A stretch of 64,000 nt of DNA from Bog-950 sp035299425 (GTDB taxonomy: Bacteria > Bacteroidota > Bacteroidia > Chitinophagales > LD1). The number at the start of each line of letters is the position of its first letter. Position 1 is the stretch's first letter. The position numbers were made by a program, and so were the translations under genes. Under the pieces are notes generated by a model. It searched no databases. It saw only the letters and a program-made list of their open reading frames with translations, and was not told the origin of the DNA. Of the stretch, positions 43,576 to 51,928 are shown piece after piece. Location of the stretch: positions 1-64,000 of the forward strand of contig DATGWP010000067.1 of NCBI GenBank assembly GCA_035299425.1, read 5' to 3'.

Positions 43576-44055
43576 CTAGTGGCCGGCTGCTGGTGTAGCA
43601 GGGGCAGTAGCAGGAGCAGCTTTACCTGCATCCGGGTCGTTAACGGTACCTGTAATTTTCAGGGTTTCGTTAGCGTTTTTAGCGTTAGAGCTAACTGTTA
43701 CAGTTTTAGTGAACGGGCCTACACGGTTAACATCGTAGTGAACCGAGATAGAACCTTTACCACCAGGCAAAATTGGCTCGGTAGGGCAGGTAGGCACGGT
43801 GCAACCACAGCTACCACGGCAGCTGCTGATGATAAGTGGCGACTTGCCGGTGTTGATGAACTTGAACTCGCGGGTTGCGGCCTTTTCATCGCTTTTGGTA
43901 ACAGTACCATAGTCAAGGGTAGTGTTATCAAACTTAATCTCCGGTGCATTTGGGTCCGGTGCGGCTTGTTCAGCAGGAGCGGAAGCCGGGGCTGTTTGCG
44001 CCATAGCAAACACCGATGCACCTGCAAAACTTAACATTAGAAATAACTTCTTCAT
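43576..44055 (-). CDS. DUF1573 secreted protein
   Basis: 159 residues. Signal peptide MKKLFLMLSFAGASVFAMAQ, an Ala/Pro-rich spacer, then the DUF1573 core: IKFDNTTLDYGTVTKSDEKAATREFKFINTGKSPLIISSCRGSCGCTVP, an immunoglobulin-like fold with a CGC motif. The last 20 residues are Ala/Pro/Thr-rich. Very common small periplasmic or surface protein in Bacteroidota, function unknown. It has one of the clearest promoters in the window. Confidence 0.9.
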   Translation of the reverse strand: MKKLFLMLSFAGASVFAMAQTAPASAPAEQAAPDPNAPEIKFDNTTLDYGTVTKSDEKAATREFKFINTGKSPLIISSCRGSCGCTVPTCPTEPILPGGKGSISVHYDVNRVGPFTKTVTVSSNAKNANETLKITGTVNDPDAGKAAPATAPATPAAGH

Positions 44056-44106
44056 TGTTGTTGTTTTTGTTGGTTTAAAAATTTTTGTTGTCGTTTGATG
44101 TTAAGT

Positions 44107-44136
44107 CAAATGTAATGCCTTTTACCGTTTACACAA
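44107..44136 (-). promoter_or_regulatory. Promoter of the DUF1573 gene
   Basis: On the minus strand TTG (44134-44136), 19 nt, TACATTTG (44107-44114): full match with ideal spacing. The leader is about 45 nt and A-rich. Confidence 0.8.
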
Positions 44137-44198
44137 TATACTATGTTATAGGGTTTAACGTTTTTTACACCTTAAACACAGTCTAAATAAGCCTGTTT

Positions 44199-44948
44199 TC
44201 AGTGGTAATTTAACCTGGTGCACTTAAGGTGCAGTGGCCATACAATGGCCTTTGTTTCACTCTCATTCCATAGTGTTTCAAGCTTAGGTAAAAGCACTTC
44301 TATTGGGTCGCTGTTATGCCGCGCTAAATAGGCATTATAGGCGCTCCAGCTGCGCACATAATTTAACCATTGTTCACGGTTCCAGTTCATGCTACAAACA
44401 AAATCGGGGGTATCTATCGGTGTAAACGGGAAAGGCAGGGTTTGGTATTTGTTGCGCACATACCAGCGCCCATCGGGCCAGTAAGCATGTAGGTAGTCGT
44501 ACATAAACCACTCCATCAGTTCGTCTATCTCTGCCGATATGCGCGCTTCGCTATAGGTCCATAGGGCCAAAATGCCATTAGGTTTGGCCACGCGTTGGGC
44601 TTCGGCATAAAACAAATCGTGTATAAACCAGTGCGCTCCGGTAGCCACGGTTATAAGGTCGGCAGAGGAATCAGGCAGCCCGCTTTCTTCTGCAGTGGCT
44701 ATTCGGTATTCTATGTTGGGCGCGGCTATGGCGTTTCTTATTTGCTTTTCGCTGGCATCGGTAGCTATCACCTGCTTAAAGTGGCGGGCCAGCGAAATAG
44801 CCGCTTGCCCGTTGCCGGTAGCACAGTCCCAGCATAGCTGGTTAGAGGGCGAAATGCTGCTTAAATACTCAAAAAGCGCCTCGGGGTAGGTGGGGCGGGC
44901 CTTTAAGTACATATCGGCCTGCCGCGAAAAGTGGTCCTGGAATTCCAT
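44199..44948 (-). CDS. Class I SAM-dependent methyltransferase
   Basis: 249 residues. Motif I WDCATGNGQAA at about 39-49, motif II-like VIATDASEKQI, then ADLITVATGAHWF (motif post-II/III). Similar to the Methyltransf_11 group of small-molecule methyltransferases, including putative trans-aconitate/biotin-type enzymes. Substrate unknown. The gene is divergent from tetR; both promoters lie in the 120-nt gap. Confidence 0.85.
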   Translation of the reverse strand: MEFQDHFSRQADMYLKARPTYPEALFEYLSSISPSNQLCWDCATGNGQAAISLARHFKQVIATDASEKQIRNAIAAPNIEYRIATAEESGLPDSSADLITVATGAHWFIHDLFYAEAQRVAKPNGILALWTYSEARISAEIDELMEWFMYDYLHAYWPDGRWYVRNKYQTLPFPFTPIDTPDFVCSMNWNREQWLNYVRSWSAYNAYLARHNSDPIEVLLPKLETLWNESETKAIVWPLHLKCTRLNYH

Positions 44949-44955
44949 ACGGTTG

Positions 44956-44963
44956 CAAACCTA
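44956..44963 (-). promoter_or_regulatory. -7 box for the methyltransferase gene
   Basis: TAGGTTTG on the minus strand (full match), 7 nt before the ATG. No clear -33 element. Confidence 0.55.
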
Positions 44964-45008
44964 AAATATCTGTTTTGGTATGCTAATACTACACTTTAAA
45001 ACAAAGGG

Positions 45009-45038
45009 TGGAAACTTTCAGGCAATTTTTGGTTTCCA
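45009..45038. promoter_or_regulatory. Candidate TetR operator
   Basis: TGGAAAC (45009-45015) and GTTTCCA (45032-45038) form an inverted repeat with a 16-nt spacer overlapping the -33 element (45028-45031) of the tetR promoter. Binding would block transcription. Confidence 0.45.
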
Positions 45039-45060
45039 TTGTATTTATCGTATACATTTG
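45028..45060 (+). promoter_or_regulatory. Promoter of the tetR-efflux operon
   Basis: TTTG (45028-45031), 21 nt, TACATTTG (45053-45060, full match), followed by CCGCCGC and the TTG start 8 nt later. Confidence 0.7.
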
Positions 45061-45068
45061 CCGCCGCT

Positions 45069-45683
45069 TTGAAAAACCAGCAACATATCAACCTGCTCCA
45101 GAAATCGGGAGAGCTATTTAAAAAGTATGGCGTTAAAAGTTATACCATGGATGATATTGCCAAAGAGCTGGGCATGAGTAAAAAGACCATCTACCAGTTT
45201 GTAGAGAATAAGGCAGAGCTGGTTAAGCTATCTATGCAAAATTATCTGCAGGAAGAGCGCAACCAGCTGGACTCTATACTACAGGCATCTAAAAACTCGG
45301 TAGACGAGATGATAAAGATGATGGCTTACTTTTTTGAGCAGGTACAGGATTTTAACCCTTCGGCGCTGAACGATTTGCAAAAGCACTACCCCGAAGCCTG
45401 GGATTTGTACAACGAACACCGGTTTCATTTTATGCTGGATATGATTACCCGCAATATGGAAACAGGGGTAGCGCAGGGCCTGTATAGAAGCGGCCTTAAT
45501 GCCGACGTAATATCGAGGGTATATATTGCCAACACGGCGGTATTGATAGACCAGCAGTTATTCCCCAGCGATAAGTATGTTTTTTTAGATACTTATAAAG
45601 AATACCTGGATTACCATTTGCGGGGTATAGTGTCAGAAAAAGGATTGAAGTACCTGGAAGAACACAATTTATTTAAGAGTTGA
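45069..45683 (+). CDS. TetR/AcrR-family transcriptional regulator
   Basis: 204 residues from a TTG at 45069 (MKNQQHINLLQKSGELF); a TTG at 45039 lies inside the promoter. The helix-turn-helix spans about 8-52 (KYGVKSYTMDDIAKELGMSKKTIYQFVENKAELV). The ligand-binding part is all-helical. It is the first gene of an operon with outer membrane factor, adaptor and RND pump, so it most likely represses its own efflux genes until an inducer binds. An inverted repeat over the -33 element supports autoregulation. Confidence 0.9.
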   Translation: MKNQQHINLLQKSGELFKKYGVKSYTMDDIAKELGMSKKTIYQFVENKAELVKLSMQNYLQEERNQLDSILQASKNSVDEMIKMMAYFFEQVQDFNPSALNDLQKHYPEAWDLYNEHRFHFMLDMITRNMETGVAQGLYRSGLNADVISRVYIANTAVLIDQQLFPSDKYVFLDTYKEYLDYHLRGIVSEKGLKYLEEHNLFKS

Positions 45684-45701
45684 ACGACATAACTCAACAC
45701 C

Positions 45702-47102
45702 ATGAAGAAAACCTTACTACTCGCCATAACCCTGTTTTTTGCTGCCACCGGCTTTTCGCAAGTGGCTACCGTAAAAGCATATACTGTAAAAGAGGCCGTA
45801 GATTACGCCCTGCAATACAACAACTCGGTTAAGAATGCTAAGCTGGATATAGACAAAGCCAAATGGCGCAACCTGGAAATTTACACTACCGGCTTACCCA
45901 AAATAGCGGCTAATTTCGATTACACCTATTATTTTAAGCCGCCTATATCGCCGGCGCTGGGTAAAATTTTTAGTGAAGGTACCCTGGCGCAGGTGTTTGG
46001 AGTATTGGCTCAGTCTAACCCGGCTATAGCCAACATACTGGCGAATAGCGGAAACCAGGCAGTCTCATTTGTACTACCCCACAATATTAGCACCGGTATA
46101 CAGGTAAACCAGCTATTGTTTGATGGCCGCTATGTATTTGGTGTAAAAGCAGCCAAAGACCTTACTAAAACCGCCCGCCTGAGTGCCGATATGAGCGACA
46201 TTGAGGTGAAGTATTCGGTAATGAAGGCTTACTATCAGGCGGCCGCTGCCCTGGAAGGAAAAACGCTACTGGCCGATAACCTGAAACTGATAGATAAGCT
46301 GTTGGACGACACCCGCAAAACATACCAGGAGGGCCTGATTGAAGAACTGGATGTAAACCGTCTTGAACTGGCCCAGGCAACTCTTAGCAGCCAGATAGCT
46401 TTGCAAAACCAAATGGCAGAAGTAGCCCTGGCTAATCTTAAATTCCAGATGGGGATGTCGCTTAACGAAGAAATTATTTTAAAGGACCGGTTAGATGAGT
46501 TAAAAACCGAAGTGCAGTCTACTTTAGGTATTACGCAGTTTGACCCTAAGAACCGCATAGAATATAAAATGTTTGAAACCGGTATTAAATTGAAGGGTTT
46601 TGAAATGCGCTCGCAACGGGTGCAGTATTTTCCATCATTGTATGCATTTATGAATTACGGCTGGCAATCGCAGGCGCAAGGCAGTAAAGATATTTTTAAG
46701 AAAGACAGCTGGTTCGACCAGGGCTTTGTGGGCTTAACGCTTAAAATTCCAATTTTCGACTCGGGCGAAAAACTGGCACAAGTGCGACAAACCAAACTTG
46801 ACCAGCAAAAACTGAAGAACGATTTCGAGAATTTTAAAAATGCCAGTGACCTGCAGTTCCGTGCGGCACAAAGCAGTTTTGCCTCGGCACTTACCGATGA
46901 GGCCAACAGCCGCAGGGCTAATGACCTGAGCAAGAAAATTTTTGACCGCAATACCATTAAATATAAAGAAGGCGTAACCAATAGTTTTGAGTTACAGCAA
47001 AGCCAGCAAGAATTGGTAACCAATCAATTAAAATTTATCCAAAGCTCGCTGAACATACTCAACACCAAAGCAGATTTGGATAAAGCATTAGGCATAAAGT
47101 AA
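45702..47102 (+). CDS. TolC-family outer membrane efflux protein
   Basis: 466 residues. Signal peptide MKKTLLLAITLFFAATGFSQ, then two outer membrane factor repeats with long helices (VKEAVDYALQYNNSVKNAKLDIDKAKWRNLEI ... LDVNRLELAQATLSSQIALQNQ and QLRAAQ-type second half ending FELQQSQQELVTNQLKFIQSSLNILNTKADLDKALGIK). The trimer forms the outer membrane duct of the tripartite pump encoded with it. Nineteen nt after tetR. Confidence 0.92.
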   Translation: MKKTLLLAITLFFAATGFSQVATVKAYTVKEAVDYALQYNNSVKNAKLDIDKAKWRNLEIYTTGLPKIAANFDYTYYFKPPISPALGKIFSEGTLAQVFGVLAQSNPAIANILANSGNQAVSFVLPHNISTGIQVNQLLFDGRYVFGVKAAKDLTKTARLSADMSDIEVKYSVMKAYYQAAAALEGKTLLADNLKLIDKLLDDTRKTYQEGLIEELDVNRLELAQATLSSQIALQNQMAEVALANLKFQMGMSLNEEIILKDRLDELKTEVQSTLGITQFDPKNRIEYKMFETGIKLKGFEMRSQRVQYFPSLYAFMNYGWQSQAQGSKDIFKKDSWFDQGFVGLTLKIPIFDSGEKLAQVRQTKLDQQKLKNDFENFKNASDLQFRAAQSSFASALTDEANSRRANDLSKKIFDRNTIKYKEGVTNSFELQQSQQELVTNQLKFIQSSLNILNTKADLDKALGIK

Positions 47103-47143
47103 TATAAGCAACGAAGGATTTAGCAACACAAAAAATTTAAGCA

Positions 47144-48292
47144 ATGAAGTTTCAAACACTATGGACGGTTTTAGCTGTTACACTTATTCTTTCGGCATGC
47201 ACAGAAAGTGAAAAGAAAACGGTAGAGGAAAAGAAAAAGCAATTAGCCGGATACAAAACCGAGTTGAAAGAGCTGACAGGTAAAATAGAAACGCTTGAAA
47301 AGCAAATAGCCAAGCTGGACACCGGTTTTCATATAGCACAGAAAACAAAGCTGATACAGGTAGAGGCAATTAAGAAACAGGATTTTAACCACTACATAGA
47401 AGTGCAGGGCAATATAGATGCCGAGGAAAACACTATAGCCCTGAACCAGCAACCGGGTATAGTTACCGCTATATATGTAAAGGTGGGCGACCGTGTAAGC
47501 AAGGGCCAGATATTAGGTACAACGCAAACCACGGCCGCCCTCGAAGACCAGGTAAGAAGCACCGAAACACAGGTAGAACTTGCCCGCACCGCGTTTGAAA
47601 AACAAGCGCGACTTTGGGACCAGAAAATAGGTAGCGAGATACAATACCTGCAGGCCAAAACACAAAAGGAAGTAGCAGAAGCAGGCCTATCGGCTGTAAA
47701 GAAGCAACTGGAAATGACTAAAATAATTGCCCCTATAGGTGGTGTGGTAGACGCTGTTAACCTGCGCGTAGGCGAAATGGCCGCGCCCAGCCAGTTAATG
47801 CCGGGTATACGCATTATTAACGAGCAAAGCCTGAAGGTAAAAGCCAAGCTGGCCGATAGCGACTTTGGAAAAATAAGCAAGGGCGATAAGGTAACGGTTG
47901 AGTTTCCGGATATTAATAAGACCATACAATCTACAGTTGCCTATGTGTCGCAAACTATTGACCCTCGCAGCCGCACCTACCAGGTAGATGTAAACTTGCC
48001 CAAAGGCGGGGCAGGTTACGCCGCTAACCTGATAGCTAAACTTAAGATTAACGATGCCAACCTTAAAAATGTACTGATTGTACCAACCAACGTAGTTCAA
48101 AAATCGGAAGAAGGTAAATATGTACTGGTAGCTGTAGATGAAAAAGGGGTGAAAATAGCCCGTAAAAAAATGGTAGAAACCGGTGCCGATTACGGTGGCA
48201 CTACGGTAGTAACCAAAGGCCTGGAAGAAGGTGACCAGTTGATAACCTTTGGCTATAGCGAAGTAGTAGACGGACAGAGAATTGAATATTAG
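47144..48292 (+). CDS. RND efflux periplasmic adaptor (membrane fusion protein)
   Basis: 382 residues. Lipobox LILSACTES, an N-terminal coiled coil (EEKKKQLAGYKTELKELTGKIETLEKQIAKL), a lipoyl-like hairpin (NQQPGIVTAIYVKVGDRVSKGQILGT), an alpha-hairpin and beta-barrel (KVKAKLADSDFGKISKGDKVTVEFPD), then the membrane-proximal domain. The extra N-terminal coiled coil before the first lipoyl half is unlike E. coli AcrA. It links the RND pump to the TolC-type duct. Confidence 0.92.
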   Translation: MKFQTLWTVLAVTLILSACTESEKKTVEEKKKQLAGYKTELKELTGKIETLEKQIAKLDTGFHIAQKTKLIQVEAIKKQDFNHYIEVQGNIDAEENTIALNQQPGIVTAIYVKVGDRVSKGQILGTTQTTAALEDQVRSTETQVELARTAFEKQARLWDQKIGSEIQYLQAKTQKEVAEAGLSAVKKQLEMTKIIAPIGGVVDAVNLRVGEMAAPSQLMPGIRIINEQSLKVKAKLADSDFGKISKGDKVTVEFPDINKTIQSTVAYVSQTIDPRSRTYQVDVNLPKGGAGYAANLIAKLKINDANLKNVLIVPTNVVQKSEEGKYVLVAVDEKGVKIARKKMVETGADYGGTTVVTKGLEEGDQLITFGYSEVVDGQRIEY

Positions 48293-48390
48293 TAAATAAC
48301 TGTTGTACACCTATTGCCTATAAGCTAAAGGTAGCCATTGCCCTGCGGTGGTGCTGGAATAAACAGCGCAGCAAAACATAAGAAATTGAT

Positions 48391-51300
48391 ATGAATACCG
48401 AACGCCTGAAAGAGCTCAAGTTTACCAGCTGGTGTATTGATAATGCCACCAGTATTTATGTGTTTATCACCATTATTGTGCTTTGGGGCCTTATGACCTA
48501 TAACAGCCTGCCCAAAGAGTTGTTTCCGGATGTGGTAGTGCCTACTATTTCGGTAGTTACTATCTACCCGGGTGCTACACCCGAGGATATAGAAAACCTG
48601 ATTACCAAACCAATAGAAAAGCAGGTAAAGGGACTTAACGGGGTTAAGAAGGTAACCAGCAACTCGCTGTCCGATGTATCGATTATTACTGTTGAATTTT
48701 CTACCGACCTGAAACCGAGTGAGTGCAAGCAGAAGGTAACCGATGCGGTGGCCAAAGGCAAAAAGGATTTGCCAAGCGACCTCGACAGCGACCCGCAGAT
48801 TCAGGAGTTTGATATAAACGAGCTACCTATTATGAATATTAACCTGGCCGGCGATTTTCCGCTTGACCAGATTAAAGAATATGCCGAAGACCTGAAGGAT
48901 AAGATTGAGAGCATGAAAGAGATTACCCGCGTAGATATAGTGGGTGGTGTAGAGCGCGAAGTGCAGATAAATGTAGACCTGTACAAATTGACCAGTGCCG
49001 GTATTACGTTTATGGATATTGAAAACGCCATACAGCGCGAAAACCTGAATATATCCAGCGGAGAGGTAAGAGTAGACCAGCTGCGCCGCAATGTGCGCGT
49101 AACCGGTGAGTTTAAAGACCCGGCTGAAATTGGCGAGATAGTAGTACGCTCGTTTGTAGGTACTACTGTGTTCTTAAAAGATATAGCTACAATAGAAGAT
49201 GCTTTTAAAGAGAAACAGGACTTTGCACAGCTGGACCACAAACCGGTAGTTACCCTTAACGTGGTAAAGCGCAGCGGCGAGAACCTGATTAACGCTACCG
49301 ACCAGATTTACGAAACACTGGACGATTACCAGACCACTAAGTTCCCCCAGGGCTTAAAAATTAAAGTAACCGGCGATACCTCAGAAAATACCCGTGTACA
49401 GTTACACGACTTGTTGAACACCGTTATCCTAGGTTTCATCTTCGTGGTGTTTATCCTTATGTTCTTTATGGGCTTTAGCAATGCGTTCTTTGTGGGCCTT
49501 TCGGTGCCGCTTACCACGCTGGTTGCTTTCCTGTTTATGCCGGCATTGGGCATGACCATGAACGTAATGGTGCTCTTCTCGCTACTGCTTGCCCTGGGTA
49601 TAGTGGTAGATGATGCCATTGTGGTAATTGAAAACACACACCGTATTTACAACCGTTACGATTTTGGTATTGTGCAAAGCGCCAAGTATGCAGCCGGTGA
49701 GGTATTCTTACCTGTATTAGCCGGTACACTTACCACGCTGGCTCCGTTCTTCCCTTTATTGATATGGCCGGGTATAGTAGGTAAGTTTATGAAGAACCTG
49801 CCCATTACGCTCATTATAGCGCTTGGTGCATCGTTGTTTGTTGCCTTTGTAATGAACCCTGTGTTTGCGGTTACCTTTATGAAAAAGGATGACCACGAAA
49901 GCAAATCGAAACTAAGCGATTACATCAAGGGCTTTATCGTGTTTGGCCTGATAGCAGTAATAGGCTATATCACCGGCAACTTTGGTATCGGTAACTTTGC
50001 CCTTACCGCATTGGTTCTGATATTGGTTTACCATTTTGTTTTAAGCCATGTAATCCGCTGGTGGCAATTAACCTTATGGCCAAAGGTTACTAATGGCTAC
50101 CGCAAGCTGTTAACTATCTTTATTAAGGGTTACCGCCCTATCTATATTCCGCTTAGCGTAGTGGTATTGCTGGTTGCCAGTTGGGCCATTTACCTGGGCA
50201 GCAAACCGCAGGTAGAATTCTTCCCCAATGGCGAGCCGAATTTTGTGTATGTGTATTGCAAACTGCCTATGGGTACCGATGCTAATGTTACGGATTCAGT
50301 AACCCGCCTGATAGAAAACCGGGTATACAGTGTAATAGGCGAAAATAACCCTGATGTAACTTCAGTAATATCTAACGTAGGTTTAGGTGCCGGCGACCCG
50401 CAGAACCCCGATAAGGTAGCTACCCCCAACAAGAGCAAGGTAACCGTAGCCTTTAAAAAGTATGCTGACAGAAAAGGTGTTGTAAAAGGCTTCTTTAAAA
50501 ACCTGAACCCATTTGGTGGCAATAAGAAAGATGCCCCTGCAACTACTTACTGGTTAGATACACTGCAGAAGTCTTTCTCGAAGGTGGGTATAGCCGGTGC
50601 TGAAATTTCGGTAGAGAAAGAAAGCAACGGTCCACCGGTGGGCAAGCCTATTAATATAGAAATAAGCGGCGATGATTTTGAAGTAATGAAAAACATGGCT
50701 GCTGAGCTGAAGAGCAAAATTGATAAGGAAGGTATATCGGGTATAGCCGAACTAAAGAGTGACCTGCAGATAAGCAAACCTGAAATTATCATCGATATAG
50801 ATAAAGAAAAGATGCTGCGCGAAGGTATTTCACTGGGCCAGGTAGGTTCCGAATTGCGCACCGCTTTGTTTGGTAAAGAGGCGTCTAAGTTCCGCGATAA
50901 GAATGATGATGCCCCTATACAACTGCGCTTAAAGGCTGAAGACCGCCGCAATGTAGAGCAGCTAATGAATCTCAACATCTCTTACATGGATTTCAGTACC
51001 GGCTCGTTCCGTCAGGTGCCGATATCCTCTATTGCTAGTATGCACTATGACAATTCAATAAGTGTAATCAACCGCAAAAACCAAAAGCGGGTAATTACTC
51101 TGTCATCTGACCTTAGCGAAGGCTATGCGGCTAATGAAGTTATCCCGTTGGTAGAGCAGATTATTACCAATATGGATATACCCGAAGGTTATGAAGTAAA
51201 GATGACCGGTGAGCAGGAGCAACAGGCCGAGACCGGAGCTTTCCTTGTGCAGGCGTTTGGTATTGCGCTGGCCCTTATGCTGTTAATCATGGTGTCGCAG

Positions 51301-51846
51301 TTTAACTCGGTAGTTAAGCCGCTTATAATTTTCAGCACGGTGGCCTTCTCTCTAATTGGTGTAGCGCTTGGTTTTGCTGCAACAGGTAAAACTTTCTCGG
51401 TGGTAATGACCGGTGTAGGTATCTTTGCCCTCGCCGGTATAGTTATCCGTAACGGTATTTTGCTCATTGAGTTTATTGATGAGTTGCGCGAGCGCGGCAT
51501 GACCGTAGACGAAGCCGTAATAGAAGGTGGCGCTACACGTATGACACCGGTAATACTTACAGCTGCAGCAGCTATATTAGGTTTGATACCTTTGGCTATT
51601 GGTTTGAACATGGATTTTGAAACCCTGTTCAGCCAGCTTGACCCTCACTTCTATTTAGGTGGCGATAACGTAAGTTTCTGGGGGCCATTGGCCTGGACCA
51701 TGATTTATGGTTTGATGATGGCGACTTTCCTTACGCTGTTGGTAGTACCTACCATGTATGTATTGGGTTATAAAACACGCGCCCGTTTCCGCCGCGGATT
51801 TTTTAAGAAGAAACAAGAGGCACCGGTTGCCCCTTCTGCCGAATAA
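48391..51846 (+). CDS. RND efflux transporter permease (AcrB/HAE1-like)
   Basis: 1151 residues. TM1 is followed by the porter motif LPKELFPDVVVPTISVVTIYPGATPEDIENLITKPIEKQVKGLNGV. In TM4 the proton-relay pair falls at D407 and D408 (VVDDAIVVIENTHRIYN). An insertion of about 60 residues (LSDYIKGFIVFGLIAVIGYITGNFGIG) after residue 500 adds one or two helices compared with AcrB. The second half repeats the fold (RNGILLIEFIDELRERG). It exports drugs or lipophilic compounds by proton antiport; the substrate is unknown. Last gene of the operon. Confidence 0.93.
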   Translation: MNTERLKELKFTSWCIDNATSIYVFITIIVLWGLMTYNSLPKELFPDVVVPTISVVTIYPGATPEDIENLITKPIEKQVKGLNGVKKVTSNSLSDVSIITVEFSTDLKPSECKQKVTDAVAKGKKDLPSDLDSDPQIQEFDINELPIMNINLAGDFPLDQIKEYAEDLKDKIESMKEITRVDIVGGVEREVQINVDLYKLTSAGITFMDIENAIQRENLNISSGEVRVDQLRRNVRVTGEFKDPAEIGEIVVRSFVGTTVFLKDIATIEDAFKEKQDFAQLDHKPVVTLNVVKRSGENLINATDQIYETLDDYQTTKFPQGLKIKVTGDTSENTRVQLHDLLNTVILGFIFVVFILMFFMGFSNAFFVGLSVPLTTLVAFLFMPALGMTMNVMVLFSLLLALGIVVDDAIVVIENTHRIYNRYDFGIVQSAKYAAGEVFLPVLAGTLTTLAPFFPLLIWPGIVGKFMKNLPITLIIALGASLFVAFVMNPVFAVTFMKKDDHESKSKLSDYIKGFIVFGLIAVIGYITGNFGIGNFALTALVLILVYHFVLSHVIRWWQLTLWPKVTNGYRKLLTIFIKGYRPIYIPLSVVVLLVASWAIYLGSKPQVEFFPNGEPNFVYVYCKLPMGTDANVTDSVTRLIENRVYSVIGENNPDVTSVISNVGLGAGDPQNPDKVATPNKSKVTVAFKKYADRKGVVKGFFKNLNPFGGNKKDAPATTYWLDTLQKSFSKVGIAGAEISVEKESNGPPVGKPINIEISGDDFEVMKNMAAELKSKIDKEGISGIAELKSDLQISKPEIIIDIDKEKMLREGISLGQVGSELRTALFGKEASKFRDKNDDAPIQLRLKAEDRRNVEQLMNLNISYMDFSTGSFRQVPISSIASMHYDNSISVINRKNQKRVITLSSDLSEGYAANEVIPLVEQIITNMDIPEGYEVKMTGEQEQQAETGAFLVQAFGIALALMLLIMVSQFNSVVKPLIIFSTVAFSLIGVALGFAATGKTFSVVMTGVGIFALAGIVIRNGILLIEFIDELRERGMTVDEAVIEGGATRMTPVILTAAAAILGLIPLAIGLNMDFETLFSQLDPHFYLGGDNVSFWGPLAWTMIYGLMMATFLTLLVVPTMYVLGYKTRARFRRGFFKKKQEAPVAPSAE

Positions 51847-51848
51847 AT

Positions 51849-51879
51849 AAAAGGCCCCCGATAGTAGGGGGCCTTTTTT
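51849..51879 (+). terminator. Terminator of the tetR-efflux operon
   Basis: AAAAGGCCCCC and GGGGGCC around GATAGTA, followed by six T, 3 nt after the RND stop. Confidence 0.9.
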
Positions 51880-51928
51880 ATTTCAGGACGTTACAGACAG
51901 TTACACCTTTAAAGATTTTAAGTTGGAT

